The translations under genes and the position numbers were made by a program. DNA of 64,000 nt. It comes from Amphibiibacter pelophylacis. GTDB lineage: Bacteria > Pseudomonadota > Gammaproteobacteria > Burkholderiales > Burkholderiaceae_C. The stretch is taken from the NCBI RefSeq assembly GCF_037688875.1, contig NZ_JAWDIE010000006.1:62001-126000 (forward strand). The letters run 5' to 3'. Positions 43,259 to 52,081 of the stretch are shown here, piece by piece; the stretch's first letter is position 1; each line of letters starts with the position of its first letter. The notes below the pieces were generated by a model. The model was not told the origin of the DNA. It did no database searches and saw nothing but the letters and a program-made list of their open reading frames with translations.

Positions 43259-44065
43259 TCAGTGCATGAACCAGCCGTGGCTGACGGTGACCGACTGGCC
43301 GGTCAGCGCGTTGGTGCGCATGGCGGCCAGGAAAAGCGCCGTCTGGGCCACGTCGTCCAGGCTGGTGAACTCGCCGTCCACGGTGTCCTTGAGCATCACG
43401 GTCTTGATGACTTCTTCCTCGGTTATACCGAGGTTTTTGGCCTGTTCGGGGATCTGTTTGTCGACCAGCGGCGTGCGCACAAAGCCCGGGCAGATGACGT
43501 TGGAGCGGATGCCGAACTCGGCGCCTTCCTTGGCGACCACGCGCGCCAGGCCCAGCAGGCCGTGCTTGGCGGTGACGTAGGGCGCCTTGAGCACCGACGC
43601 CAGATGCGAGTGCACCGAGCCGGTGTAAATGATGGCGCCGCCGCGGCCCGAAGCCTTCATGGCGCGCATGGCCGCGCGCGTGGTCAGGAAGGCGCCGTCC
43701 AGGTGGATGCCCATCATTTTCTTCCACTGCGCCAGGCTCAGGTCCACGATGGGGCTGATGACCTGGATGCCGGCGTTGCTGACGGCGACATCGACGCTGC
43801 CGAAGGCTTCGACGGTTTTGGCGAAGCCTGCATCGACCTGCTCTTCGCTGGCGACATCCATGGCGACGGCGATGGCGTTGTGACCGGCGGCGCGCAGGGT
43901 TTCGGCCGCGGCTTCAGCCTTGTCCGCGTCCAGATCGGCGATGCAGACTTTGGCGCCTGCGCCCGCGAAGGCCTGGGCCATGGCCAGACCGATGCCGCTG
44001 GCGGCGCCGGTGATCAGGGCGGAACGGCCATCGAGGCTGAGGGTGTGCAGATTGTTGGCAGTCAT
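43259..44065 (-). CDS. bdhA: 3-hydroxybutyrate dehydrogenase (SDR family)
   Basis: A 268-residue SDR. It has GAASGIGLAMAQAFAGAG for NAD binding, SNAGIQVISPIVDL, and the active-site segment YTGSVHSHLASVLKAPYVTAKHG (Ser, then Tyr-x3-Lys). The QVISPI and HSHLAS strings and the C-terminal QSVTVSHGWFMH are those of D-3-hydroxybutyrate dehydrogenase, which interconverts 3-hydroxybutyrate and acetoacetate in storage-polymer turnover. ATG 44065 is chosen; the frame is open 28 codons further upstream. Confidence 0.92.
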   Translation of the reverse strand: MTANNLHTLSLDGRSALITGAASGIGLAMAQAFAGAGAKVCIADLDADKAEAAAETLRAAGHNAIAVAMDVASEEQVDAGFAKTVEAFGSVDVAVSNAGIQVISPIVDLSLAQWKKMMGIHLDGAFLTTRAAMRAMKASGRGGAIIYTGSVHSHLASVLKAPYVTAKHGLLGLARVVAKEGAEFGIRSNVICPGFVRTPLVDKQIPEQAKNLGITEEEVIKTVMLKDTVDGEFTSLDDVAQTALFLAAMRTNALTGQSVTVSHGWFMH

Positions 44066-44218
44066 GGGAATTCCTTGCGCATACAGCGTCTGTGTTGGGG
44101 AAAACCATTGTAGGACGCAGGCTAATATCCCCTTTGCCAGCATCAGCACGGCAGGCGCCCGCGTGCTTTTGCGGGAAGTTTTTGGGGGAGGTACAAAATT
44201 ATTTGCACAACGCTAACA

Positions 44219-44273
44219 AATGAGAGCAGTTCGCATATACTCGCCGCACTTCATTGATGCGAACTGTTCTCAA
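44219..44273 (+). promoter_or_regulatory. tonB promoter region with two inverted Fur-box-like sequences
   Basis: AATGAGAGCAGTTCGCATA at 44219-44237 matches the Fur consensus AATGAGAATNATTCTCATT at 13 of 18 defined positions and overlaps a -10 hexamer TATACT (44236-44241). The complement of 44255-44273 reads ATTGAGAACAGTTCGCATC, nearly the same sequence in the opposite orientation. The two cores (14 bases each, one mismatch) form an inverted repeat across the likely start of transcription. Confidence 0.6.
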
Positions 44274-44280
44274 TAACGCC

Positions 44281-45153
44281 ATGTCCCGAAGCACTGCCAA
44301 CACGACCGGACCGACCGAGCCGCCCCAGGGCCTGACCCGGCTGGCGGTGGCCGTGGGCGTGGTGCTGGCGCATGCGGGCCTGGCGATGGCGATCTGGCAG
44401 ATGCGCCCGGCGGCACAGCCGCCCGTTCAGCCCCCGCCGCTGATCGTGACGCTGGTGACGCCCGAGCCGCCCCCGCGCGACATCCCCAAAGAGGCCCTGA
44501 AAGAAGCGCCGAAAGAAGTCCCCAAAGAGCCGCCAAAACCCGAGCCCAAACTGCCGGTGACGTCGCCGCCCAAGGCCCCCCCGAAACCCGAGCCTCCGAA
44601 GCCTGCCAAGGCGCCGCCCAAAGCCCCGCCCAAAGCCTCGCCTCCAACGCCACCGCCCCCCAAAGCGGCCCCGGCGCCCAAAACCGTGGCCGTGGAGACC
44701 GATACCCCGCAGGCGCAGCCCACTCAGGCGGCGCGCGAGCCTGTGCGCCAGGCGCCTGCTGCGGCGCCGTCTCCCGCCCCGGCACCTGCTCCGGCACCCA
44801 GCCCGGCGCCCGCGCCTGAACCCGCTCCAGCAGCGCCGCCTGCACCGCCTGCGCCTCCGCCTGGCCCGCCGCTGGTGGTCAGCATCGAAGGTGTGCGCTA
44901 CATCAGCCGCAACGTGGTCTATCCGCCCGTCTCGCAGGAGCTGGGCGAGGAGGGCACCGTCATCGTGCGTGTGACCGTGGACGCCACGGGCCGCGCGCAG
45001 AAAGTCGGCATTGAGCGCAGCTCGGGCTTTGACCGCCTGGACCGCGCCGCCCTGCGCGCCATCCGCGAAGCGCGCTTTCGCCCTTACACCGAAAACGGTC
45101 GCCCGAGTGCGTTCACCACGCTGGCGCCCATCGAATTTGTCCTCAACGACTGA
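44281..45153 (+). CDS. tonB: Energy transducer TonB
   Basis: A protein of about 290 residues. It has one N-terminal membrane anchor (LAVAVGVVLAHAGLAMAIWQM), a long Pro/Lys then Pro/Ala linker spanning the periplasm (KEALKEAPKEVPKEPPKPEP and several APAPAP runs), and the TonB C-terminal domain (YPPVSQELGEEGTVIVRVTV, DRAALRAIREARFRPYTENG). It carries energy from ExbBD to the siderophore receptor encoded downstream. In-frame starts also exist at TTG 44254 and ATG 44257, which would fall inside the second Fur-like box; none has a good ribosome site. Confidence 0.95.
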   Translation: MSRSTANTTGPTEPPQGLTRLAVAVGVVLAHAGLAMAIWQMRPAAQPPVQPPPLIVTLVTPEPPPRDIPKEALKEAPKEVPKEPPKPEPKLPVTSPPKAPPKPEPPKPAKAPPKAPPKASPPTPPPPKAAPAPKTVAVETDTPQAQPTQAAREPVRQAPAAAPSPAPAPAPAPSPAPAPEPAPAAPPAPPAPPPGPPLVVSIEGVRYISRNVVYPPVSQELGEEGTVIVRVTVDATGRAQKVGIERSSGFDRLDRAALRAIREARFRPYTENGRPSAFTTLAPIEFVLND

Positions 45154-45167
45154 ACCGAGACTTCACC

Positions 45168-45944
45168 ATGAATCCTGACACCTCCGCCGTTCCGGGCAGC
45201 CTGGCGCACTTTCTGGGGCAGACCGATCTGGTCGGCCAGCTGCTGTTTGCCACGCTGGTGCTGATGTCCATGCTGTCCTGGATCTGGATCGTGCTCAAGG
45301 GCGTGCACATGCGCCGCCTGCGCTCGCGCAGCCGCCATTTCCTGCAGGCCTTCTGGAAGGCGCCGTCGCTGGATCAGGCCCGCAGCCACATCGAAAGCCC
45401 GGACACGCGCCGCGACAACCCCTTTGCCGAACTGGCCGCACAGGCGCTGCAGGCGCGCGATCACCACACCGCCCTGGCGCCCGACAGCGTGCTGCCCGAA
45501 GCGGGGGAACTGGCCGAATCGGGGGGATCGGGCGGGAGCCTCTTTGCCAGCGGCAGCCTGCAGGATTTCGTCACGCGCAGCCTGCGCCGCGTGCTCGACG
45601 AGGAAAGCACCCGCCTGGAACGTGGCCTGACCACGCTGGCCACCATCGCGTCCACGGCGCCGTTTGTCGGCCTCTTTGGCACGGTCTGGGGGATTTACCA
45701 CGCGCTGGTCGCCATCGGCATGTCGGGATCGGCCTCGCTGGACCAGATCGCCGGGCCGGTTGGCGAGGCGCTGATCATGACGGCGGTGGGCCTGTTTGTC
45801 GCCATCCCGGCGGTGGTGGCCTACAACGGCTACACGCGCAGCAACCGCGTGCTGGCGGCGCGTCTGGACGCCTTCGCCTTCGATCTGCTGACTTTGGTGA
45901 GCACCGGCAAGACGCTGGCCGCCAGTCCGCACTCTCCCCGCTGA
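45168..45944 (+). CDS. exbB: TonB-system proton channel ExbB
   Basis: A 258-residue MotA/TolQ/ExbB protein with three membrane segments: about 22-45 (LLFATLVLMSMLSWIWIVLK), about 160-185 (IASTAPFVGLFGTVWGIYHA) and about 205-230 (EALIMTAVGLFVAIPAVVAY). The signature ASTAPFVGLFGTVWGI...ALIMTAVGLFVAIPAV is complete. With ExbD it forms the proton-driven motor for TonB. It starts 14 bases after tonB. Confidence 0.96.
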   Translation: MNPDTSAVPGSLAHFLGQTDLVGQLLFATLVLMSMLSWIWIVLKGVHMRRLRSRSRHFLQAFWKAPSLDQARSHIESPDTRRDNPFAELAAQALQARDHHTALAPDSVLPEAGELAESGGSGGSLFASGSLQDFVTRSLRRVLDEESTRLERGLTTLATIASTAPFVGLFGTVWGIYHALVAIGMSGSASLDQIAGPVGEALIMTAVGLFVAIPAVVAYNGYTRSNRVLAARLDAFAFDLLTLVSTGKTLAASPHSPR

Positions 45945-45989
45945 TCCACTGACCCAGGTACCGTCCCCATCCCAACCCGGAGCGCCATC

Positions 45990-46472
45990 ATGGCTTTTGG
46001 CAGTCTCGATTCCTCGAACCGCAACGCACCCGTCACCGAGATCAACATGGTCCCGCTGATCGACGTGCTGCTGGTGCTGCTGGTGATTTTCATGGTGACG
46101 GCGCCGCTGCTGACGCATGCCGTCAAGCTCGATCTGCCCAAAGCCAGCAGCGCCCCGGCGGCGCCCAAACCCGACACGCTGCACATCAGCCTGGACGCGG
46201 CCGGGCAGCGCTACTGGAACCGCCAGCCGGTGAGCGAGGCCGAAATGACGCAGCGCCTGCGCCAGACGGCCGCGCAGGGCGAGCCGCTGCCGCAGATTCT
46301 GCTGTACGCCGACGCCACGGTCGATTACGGCGATATCGTCAAAACCCTCAGCGACATCACCGGCGCGGGCCTGAGCCAGATCGGCTTTGTCAGCCAGCCC
46401 GACGCCCTGCCGCCTGACGCGGCGTCCGCTGCAGCGCCCGTCCAGGCCAGCACGCCGCCCGTCACCCGCTAA
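45990..46472 (+). CDS. exbD: TonB-system protein ExbD
   Basis: A 160-residue protein with one membrane helix. The conserved NMVPLIDVLLVLLVIFMVTAPL carries the Asp essential for proton flow, followed by a periplasmic domain (LPQILLYADATVDYGDIVKT). The Pro/Ala-rich C terminus is non-conserved. It completes the tonB-exbB-exbD operon. Confidence 0.96.
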   Translation: MAFGSLDSSNRNAPVTEINMVPLIDVLLVLLVIFMVTAPLLTHAVKLDLPKASSAPAAPKPDTLHISLDAAGQRYWNRQPVSEAEMTQRLRQTAAQGEPLPQILLYADATVDYGDIVKTLSDITGAGLSQIGFVSQPDALPPDAASAAAPVQASTPPVTR

Positions 46473-46565
46473 ACCCCCGCTTTCCGCCTGAACCGGCGTG
46501 CCCTGCGCGCCCGGTTGGGGCCGCGCTTGGCCTTTTCATTCCTGCTGATTTTTCCGGAGCCTGCC

Positions 46566-48815
46566 ATGTCACATCGTTCTTCTTCCCCCCTGTCCCGCGT
46601 CCGTTCAGGATTGCTTCCTTTGGGCGCTCTGGCGGCCGGTCTGGGCTTTGCTGCCCAGGCGCAGGCGCAGACTGTCCCGGCCGCGCCCAGCGCCGAGACC
46701 CGCCCGTCCACCGAGCTGCCCGCCGTCACCGTGACGGGCGCACGCCGCTCCACCGACAGCACCTCGCTGAACGCGACGCAGACCACCCTGGGCAAAGGCC
46801 GCCAGGCGCTGAAAGACATCCCGCAGTCGGTCACCGTGATGACTGAGAAGCTGATCAGCGACCGCAACCTGGACGATTTCCGCGACGTGCTGCGCACCAC
46901 CGCAGGCGTCACCTTTCTGGCCGGCGAAACCGGCGAGGAAGACGTGCGCATCCGCGGTTTCTCGCTGGGGCAGGCGGGCGACATCTATGTGGACGGCATC
47001 CGCGACGGCGCCCTGTACGACCGCGACACCTTCAACCAGTCGCGCGTCGAGGTGCTGAAAGGGTCGGCGTCCATGCTGTTCGGCAAGGGCTCGACGGGCG
47101 GCGTGGTCAACCAGGTCAGCAAGCAGCCCGGCCTTGTGAACCGCAGTGAGCTGAAGTACACCCTGGGCACCGGCAACCAGCACCGCGTGACGGGCGACTG
47201 GAACGCGCGCACCGGCTCCGATTCGGCGCTGCGCGTCAATGCGCTGATCGATAACGCCGACAACGACGGCGCCGAAGTCAGCAAGCTGGGCTTTGCGCCC
47301 ACGTTCCGCTGGGGCATCGGCGCGCGAGACGAGTTCTCGGTGGGCGCCACGCTGCTGCAGACGCACAGCAGGCCGCAGTACAACCTGCCCTGGTTCATCG
47401 TGGACAACGTCATCCAGACCGCCTTCAGCGGCAACCGCTATTACGGCCTGGCTGGCGATCACAACGACAGCTCGGCCTACACCCTGAACCTGGGCCACAT
47501 CCACCGCTTTGACGCGGGCGGCGAGCTGAACACCCGCCTGCGCTACGGCCACTACAGGCGCGATCTGCTGGCCAGCGTGATCCGCTTTGGCCCGGCCGCC
47601 AGCCAGCCCGGCGGCGTTGCGGCCAGCCCGGACACCCTCGGCCCGGATACGGTGCTGACGCGCTCGCCCAAAGGCCGGGTCAGCGCCAGCAAAACGCTGC
47701 AGCTGCAGAGCGATTTCAGCCAGACCTTCCAGCTGCTGGGCCGGGAGCACAGCCTGCTCGCCGGGCTGGATTACTACCGCGAGGACGCGCGGCGCAACAA
47801 CAACTACACCCGGGGTGCCACGGCCAGCCCGGCGACCACGGTGGGCACGCCCAACGACGGCGCGGTCGTGCCCGACACCCGCGTCCCGCTGGTTTACAAC
47901 ACCTTTGGCGCGAGCAACCTGGGCCTGTATGTGCAGGATCTGCTCACCGTGGCGCCGCAGTTCAAGCTGCTGGCCGGGGCGCGCGTGGATCATTTCAAGG
48001 CCAACTACGTCAACGTGCTGGGCGATGGCGCCAGCGGCGAGCGCAGCGATACCCTGTTCAGCCCGCGTCTGGGCGCCATTTACCAGCCGACCGAATCGTC
48101 GTCCTACTACCTGTCTTACGGCACGTCCTACAACACCTCGGGCGATGCCTACCAGTGGTCGCCCAGCTTCAGCGCCACCAGTGCCGCGCAGGCGGCGGTC
48201 GGCCCCGAAAAGAGCCGCAACATCGAGCTGGGCGCCAAGTGGGAGCTGTGGAACCAGCAGGCGCTGCTGGGCCTGGCCCTGTTCCGCAGCGAGAAGTACA
48301 ACGAGCGCAACCAGGACCCGGACAGCGCCACCACGCAGTTTCTGCTGTCCGGCAAGCGCCACGCCAAGGGGCTGGAGCTGAACTTTGCCGGACGCATCAC
48401 CCCGAAGTGGGAGGCCTTCTTCAACCACACCTGGATCCCGCAGGCGAAAATCGATGCCAGCTCACAGGCGCTGGCCGCCAGTGGCGGCGGCGCGCAGGTG
48501 CAGGGCGACCGCCCGGGCCTGACCCCGAAGCACAGCGGCAGCGTCTGGAGCACCTACCAGATCACGCCCGCGCTGCGTCTGGGCGGCGGTATCAATTACC
48601 GCAGCAGCCAGAATCCGGAGGGACAGCGCCTGATCCGCTCCAAGGCCTACGCCACAGTGGACGCTATGGCCGAGTACACCCTGGCCAAGGACACCACAGT
48701 GCGCCTGAACGCCAGCAACCTGTTCAACAAGGTGTACGCCGAATCGCTCTACCGTGGCTTTTACACCCAGGGCCCGGCGCGCTCGGTACAGCTGAGCCTG
48801 AGCACGGCGTTCTGA
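46566..48815 (+). CDS. TonB-dependent siderophore receptor
   Basis: A 749-residue outer-membrane receptor. It has a signal peptide ending in GLGFAAQAQAQ, a TonB-box-like ELPAVTVTGA, a plug domain (LKDIPQSVTVMTEKLISDRN, then VRIRGFSLGQAGDIYVDGIR and VEVLKGSASMLFGKGSTGGV) and a 22-strand barrel closing RGFYTQGPARSVQLSLSTAF. The sequence looks like the catecholate group (Fiu/PiuA type), and the PiuC-type hydroxylase directly after it supports that. The exact siderophore is not readable. ATG 46566 follows a CCGGAG ribosome site. Confidence 0.94.
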   Translation: MSHRSSSPLSRVRSGLLPLGALAAGLGFAAQAQAQTVPAAPSAETRPSTELPAVTVTGARRSTDSTSLNATQTTLGKGRQALKDIPQSVTVMTEKLISDRNLDDFRDVLRTTAGVTFLAGETGEEDVRIRGFSLGQAGDIYVDGIRDGALYDRDTFNQSRVEVLKGSASMLFGKGSTGGVVNQVSKQPGLVNRSELKYTLGTGNQHRVTGDWNARTGSDSALRVNALIDNADNDGAEVSKLGFAPTFRWGIGARDEFSVGATLLQTHSRPQYNLPWFIVDNVIQTAFSGNRYYGLAGDHNDSSAYTLNLGHIHRFDAGGELNTRLRYGHYRRDLLASVIRFGPAASQPGGVAASPDTLGPDTVLTRSPKGRVSASKTLQLQSDFSQTFQLLGREHSLLAGLDYYREDARRNNNYTRGATASPATTVGTPNDGAVVPDTRVPLVYNTFGASNLGLYVQDLLTVAPQFKLLAGARVDHFKANYVNVLGDGASGERSDTLFSPRLGAIYQPTESSSYYLSYGTSYNTSGDAYQWSPSFSATSAAQAAVGPEKSRNIELGAKWELWNQQALLGLALFRSEKYNERNQDPDSATTQFLLSGKRHAKGLELNFAGRITPKWEAFFNHTWIPQAKIDASSQALAASGGGAQVQGDRPGLTPKHSGSVWSTYQITPALRLGGGINYRSSQNPEGQRLIRSKAYATVDAMAEYTLAKDTTVRLNASNLFNKVYAESLYRGFYTQGPARSVQLSLSTAF

Positions 48816-48817
48816 CC

Positions 48818-49531
48818 ATGCTGATCGCCCTGCCTGACCTGCTTTCCCCCGAGGCGCTGGCCCAGGCGCGGCGGCTGCTGGCCGCCACGCCGGACGCGGA
48901 CTGGGTGAACGGCCGCAACACCGCTGGCCACCTGGCCGCGCACGCCAAAAACAACCAGCAGCTGCCGCAGGCGCACGCCACCTCGAAGGCGGTGGTGCAG
49001 CTGGTGCTGTCGGCCATCGACGCCAGCAGCGCCTTCCTGAGTGCCGCGCTGCCGCACCGCATCCTGCACCCGCAGCTCAACCGCTACGGCGGCAGCGGCA
49101 ACGCGCTGGGCGCGTATGGCGATCATGTCGATGGCGCCATCCGTTACCAGAACACGCCGCACGGCGCGCGCGACACCCTGCGCACCGATGTGTCGTGCAC
49201 CGTTTTCCTGTCGGACCCCGAGGATTACGACGGCGGCGAACTCGTCATCGCCGACACCTACGGCGAGCAGCGCGTGCGCCTGCCCGCCGGTCATGCTGTG
49301 GTCTACCCCGGCACCAGCGTGCACCGCGTCACGCCGGTGACGCGTGGGCAGCGGGTGGCGGCGTTTTTCTGGATCCAGAGCCTGGTGCGCGACGACGGCC
49401 AGCGCCGCCTGCTCTACGACATGGACCAGCACCTGATGGCCGTCCGCGCCGAGCTGGGCGAACACCACAGCGCCACCATAGGCCTGGCGGGCACGTATCA
49501 CAACCTGCTGCGGCGCTGGGCGGAGACCTGA
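48818..49531 (+). CDS. piuC: PKHD-type Fe(II)/2-oxoglutarate hydroxylase (PiuC/YbiX family)
   Basis: A 237-residue dioxygenase. The iron-binding HxD is in LGAYGDHVDGAIR and the distal His plus 2-oxoglutarate Arg in YPGTSVHRVTPVTRGQRVA. The start MLIALPDLLSPEALAQARRL and SLVRDDGQRRLLYDMDQHLM are typical. Family members lie beside catecholate siderophore receptors; their substrate is not settled. The start is two bases after the receptor stop, so the two are translationally linked. Confidence 0.93.
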   Translation: MLIALPDLLSPEALAQARRLLAATPDADWVNGRNTAGHLAAHAKNNQQLPQAHATSKAVVQLVLSAIDASSAFLSAALPHRILHPQLNRYGGSGNALGAYGDHVDGAIRYQNTPHGARDTLRTDVSCTVFLSDPEDYDGGELVIADTYGEQRVRLPAGHAVVYPGTSVHRVTPVTRGQRVAAFFWIQSLVRDDGQRRLLYDMDQHLMAVRAELGEHHSATIGLAGTYHNLLRRWAET

Positions 49532-49555
49532 GGCCGGGAAGAGGGTTTACCGCCT

Positions 49556-50788
49556 TCAGGCGCTGATGTCGTACTGCCAGCCCAGCGTGGGCTCCAGGGG
49601 CACCAGCGCGGCACCCAGCACACCGGCGCTGCGCCCGAGCTGGCCGCAGATCAGGCGCGGGGGCAGCAGCCCTTCCCAGCTGTAGCGCGTCAGCGCGGTC
49701 TGGGTGCGCTCCAGCAGCATCTGCAGCAGGGCGGGGTCGCAGCTGCCGTCCAGCACCACCGCGTCGTGGTCCAGCAGTGCGCTGGACTGCAGCACGGCGA
49801 AAGCCAGGCCGCAGGCGGTGTCGTCCAGCCAGCGTTCGCTGGCGTCGCGCCAGGGCGGCTGCAGGGCGCGGCCGTCGTAAGCGGCGCTGGGCTCCAGACC
49901 GGCGCGCTGGAAGGCCTGCTCCAGGCGCAGCAGAGAGGCTGAACTGAGCAGCTGCGGTGGCGGCGCATCGCCCCGGGCCTCATGGGCCTGGTGGGCCTCA
50001 CGCAGGGGCAGGGAAGCAATCGCCCCCGCATTGCCGTGCAGGCCGCTGTGCAGGCGGCCGTTCTGCACCACGGCGCCGCCGACAAAGGTGTCCATGAAGA
50101 CGTAGAGGAAGTGCGCCAGGCGCTGGCCTGCGCCCTGCATCAGCTCGGCCAGGCAGGCGGCGGCGGTGTCCTTGATGACGGTCACCGGCCAGCCCGACAG
50201 GCGCTGCACGCGCTCGCGCACGTCCAGGCTGTCCCAGGCGCTCAGGCGCTCGGGCGGCAGTTCAAGCTGCTGCTGCCAGCCCGACATCGAAAACGGCATG
50301 GCCAGACCCGCACCGCGCACGCGCCCGACGGCGTCGGCCAGGTGGTCGCGCACCGCCTGCAGGTGGCTGTCCAGCGCCTGGAAAATCGCCTCGGGCTCGG
50401 GAAAGTCATAGCGCGTGCTGCGCTGCAGCACCGCCCGCCCGGTGAAATCGACCAGAGAGACATCCAGCTGGCGCCGCCCCAGGCGGATGCCCACGGCGTA
50501 AGCGCCCTCAGGATGGATGGCGATGGGCACGCTGGGCTGGCCGACGCGGCCGCGCAGCGCGGCCTGCTTGAGCACCAGCCCGTCGTCCAGCATGCGCTGG
50601 ATGATGACGCCCACCGTCTGCGTGGTCAGCCCGGTGATGCGCGCCAGATCGGCCTTGGCCTGCGCGCCGTGCAGACGGATCGCCTGCAGCACCACGCCCT
50701 CGTTGAACTGGCGCAGATCGCTGTGGTTGGAGCCTTGAGCGTGGCGCGGGGCGTGGCGGGGGAAGTTCTTCAGCACGGCAGTGAGCAA
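49556..50788 (-). CDS. ROK-family transcriptional regulator of the sugar operon
   Basis: A 410-residue protein with an N-terminal winged helix (LRQFNEGVVLQAIRLHGAQA, KADLARITGLTTQTVGVIIQ) and a ROK domain (YAVGIRLGRRQLDVSLVDFT, FLYVFMDTFVGGAVVQNGRL, GNAGAIASLP). The ROK zinc motif CxCGxxGC is absent, so it is a regulator that probably binds sugar but lacks kinase features. It is the last gene of the minus-strand frc-like cluster, about 30 bases after fucU, and most likely represses it. In Sinorhizobium the frc operon is likewise controlled by a ROK protein, there encoded upstream. Confidence 0.9.
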   Translation of the reverse strand: MLTAVLKNFPRHAPRHAQGSNHSDLRQFNEGVVLQAIRLHGAQAKADLARITGLTTQTVGVIIQRMLDDGLVLKQAALRGRVGQPSVPIAIHPEGAYAVGIRLGRRQLDVSLVDFTGRAVLQRSTRYDFPEPEAIFQALDSHLQAVRDHLADAVGRVRGAGLAMPFSMSGWQQQLELPPERLSAWDSLDVRERVQRLSGWPVTVIKDTAAACLAELMQGAGQRLAHFLYVFMDTFVGGAVVQNGRLHSGLHGNAGAIASLPLREAHQAHEARGDAPPPQLLSSASLLRLEQAFQRAGLEPSAAYDGRALQPPWRDASERWLDDTACGLAFAVLQSSALLDHDAVVLDGSCDPALLQMLLERTQTALTRYSWEGLLPPRLICGQLGRSAGVLGAALVPLEPTLGWQYDISA

Positions 50789-50818
50789 TCGGGAATCGGG
50801 GTAAAAAGCCGCCCGAGT

Positions 50819-51271
50819 TTATGCCAGCGCGTCAGCGATCACGCCCTTTTTCAGGATGAAGTTGGCGTAGGGCTGCATCTCGCCGGTGTGGATGACGGCG
50901 AAGGCGCTGCGGCAGCGCTCGTAAAACGCGAAGCGCTCCAGCGCCTGGCAGCCCGCAGCGGTGGTTTCGCCGCTGGCGGCCAGCGCCTGGATCACGTCGC
51001 GCTGCACCTGCGAGGTGTCGCCCGGCGGCAGCTGGCAGACCTGCATGAAGGTCACCGGCTGATCCACCGCGCGGTCCAGCGGGAACAGCGGCATCACCGC
51101 CTGGACCACCTGCAGCACCCCGGCGCCGGGCAGGCGCACGACGGGCTTGCCCTGCGCCAGGCTGCGCGCGGTGAAATTGGCGTCGGCGATGATGATCTCG
51201 TCGCCATGGCCCATGTCGCACAGCAGCGCCAGCAGGTCGGGAATGAGCAGGGGGGAAATGCCCTTGAGCAT
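50819..51271 (-). CDS. fucU: RbsD/FucU-family sugar mutarotase
   Basis: A 150-residue protein with the family N terminus MLKGISPLLIPDLLALLCDM then GHGDEIIIADANFTA, containing the catalytic His, and the C-terminal YANFILKKGVI. It converts anomers of fucose, ribose or related sugars. It sits between the ABC transporter and the ROK regulator, the place where the Sinorhizobium frc operon has the kinase FrcK. FucU is a better fit than RbsD by the GHGDEIIIADANF string. Confidence 0.92.
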   Translation of the reverse strand: MLKGISPLLIPDLLALLCDMGHGDEIIIADANFTARSLAQGKPVVRLPGAGVLQVVQAVMPLFPLDRAVDQPVTFMQVCQLPPGDTSQVQRDVIQALAASGETTAAGCQALERFAFYERCRSAFAVIHTGEMQPYANFILKKGVIADALA

Positions 51272-51286
51272 GGTCGGTCCTTGGGT

Positions 51287-52081
51287 TCAGGCCAGACAGT
51301 CGGCCGGGATCTGGTCGGCTGACATGGCCCCGGTCATCACGGCGACGGTGTCGCTCATGCTGATTTTTTTGGGGTTGAGGACAGCGGCGCGCTTGCCCAG
51401 ACGGGCGACGTGGATGCGGTCGGCGATCTCGAACACATGCGGCATGTTGTGCGAGATCAGGATCACCGGCAGGCCGCGGTCGCGCACCCGGCGGATCAGC
51501 TCCAGCACCATATTGCCTTCCTTGACGCCCAGGGCGGCGGTGGGCTCATCCAGGATGACCACATGCTGCGCAAAGGCCGCCGCGCGCGCCACGGCCACGC
51601 ACTGGCGCTGGCCGCCCGAGAGCGTCTCCACCGCCTGCGTCATGCTGCGGATGCCGACTTTCAGATCGGCCATGCGCTCGATGGCGACCTGCAGCATCTT
51701 CTTCTTGTCCAGCATGCGCAGGGTGTTGCCCAGAAAGCCCTCGCGGCGCATTTCGCGGCCCAGGAAGAGGTTCTCGGCGATGGTCATGGCGGGCGCCACG
51801 GCCAGGTCCTGGTAACAGCATTCGATGCCCGCGCGGCGCGCCTCGATGGGCGTGCGGAACTGCACCGGTTTGCCGTCGAGCAGAATCTCGCCCTCGTCCG
51901 GAATGGTTGCGCCGGACAGCGCCTTGATCAGGCTGGATTTGCCCGCGCCGTTGTCGCCGATGACGGCCATGATTTCCCCGGCGCGCAGTTCAAAGTCGGC
52001 GCCATCGAGGGCGGTGACCTGGCCGTAGCGTTTGACCAGGCCCTTGGCCTGCATGACGAGTTTGGTGTTGGAGGTGCTCAT
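51287..52081 (-). CDS. frcA: Sugar ABC transporter ATP-binding protein (FrcA-like)
   Basis: A 264-residue single-domain ATPase. Walker A is GDNGAGKSS, the signature LSGGQRQ, Walker B VVILDEPTAAL, with the switch His in ILISHNMPHVFEIADRI. Most ribose-type transporters have two fused ATPase domains; a single-domain protein of this size is typical of the fructose-type FrcA. Its start overlaps the permease stop by one base. Confidence 0.92.
   Translation of the reverse strand: MSTSNTKLVMQAKGLVKRYGQVTALDGADFELRAGEIMAVIGDNGAGKSSLIKALSGATIPDEGEILLDGKPVQFRTPIEARRAGIECCYQDLAVAPAMTIAENLFLGREMRREGFLGNTLRMLDKKKMLQVAIERMADLKVGIRSMTQAVETLSGGQRQCVAVARAAAFAQHVVILDEPTAALGVKEGNMVLELIRRVRDRGLPVILISHNMPHVFEIADRIHVARLGKRAAVLNPKKISMSDTVAVMTGAMSADQIPADCLA

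Noticed and set aside
46605..48428. A 607-codon minus-strand frame opposite the siderophore receptor
   Set aside because: Shadow frame of the receptor; no domain and no ribosome site.
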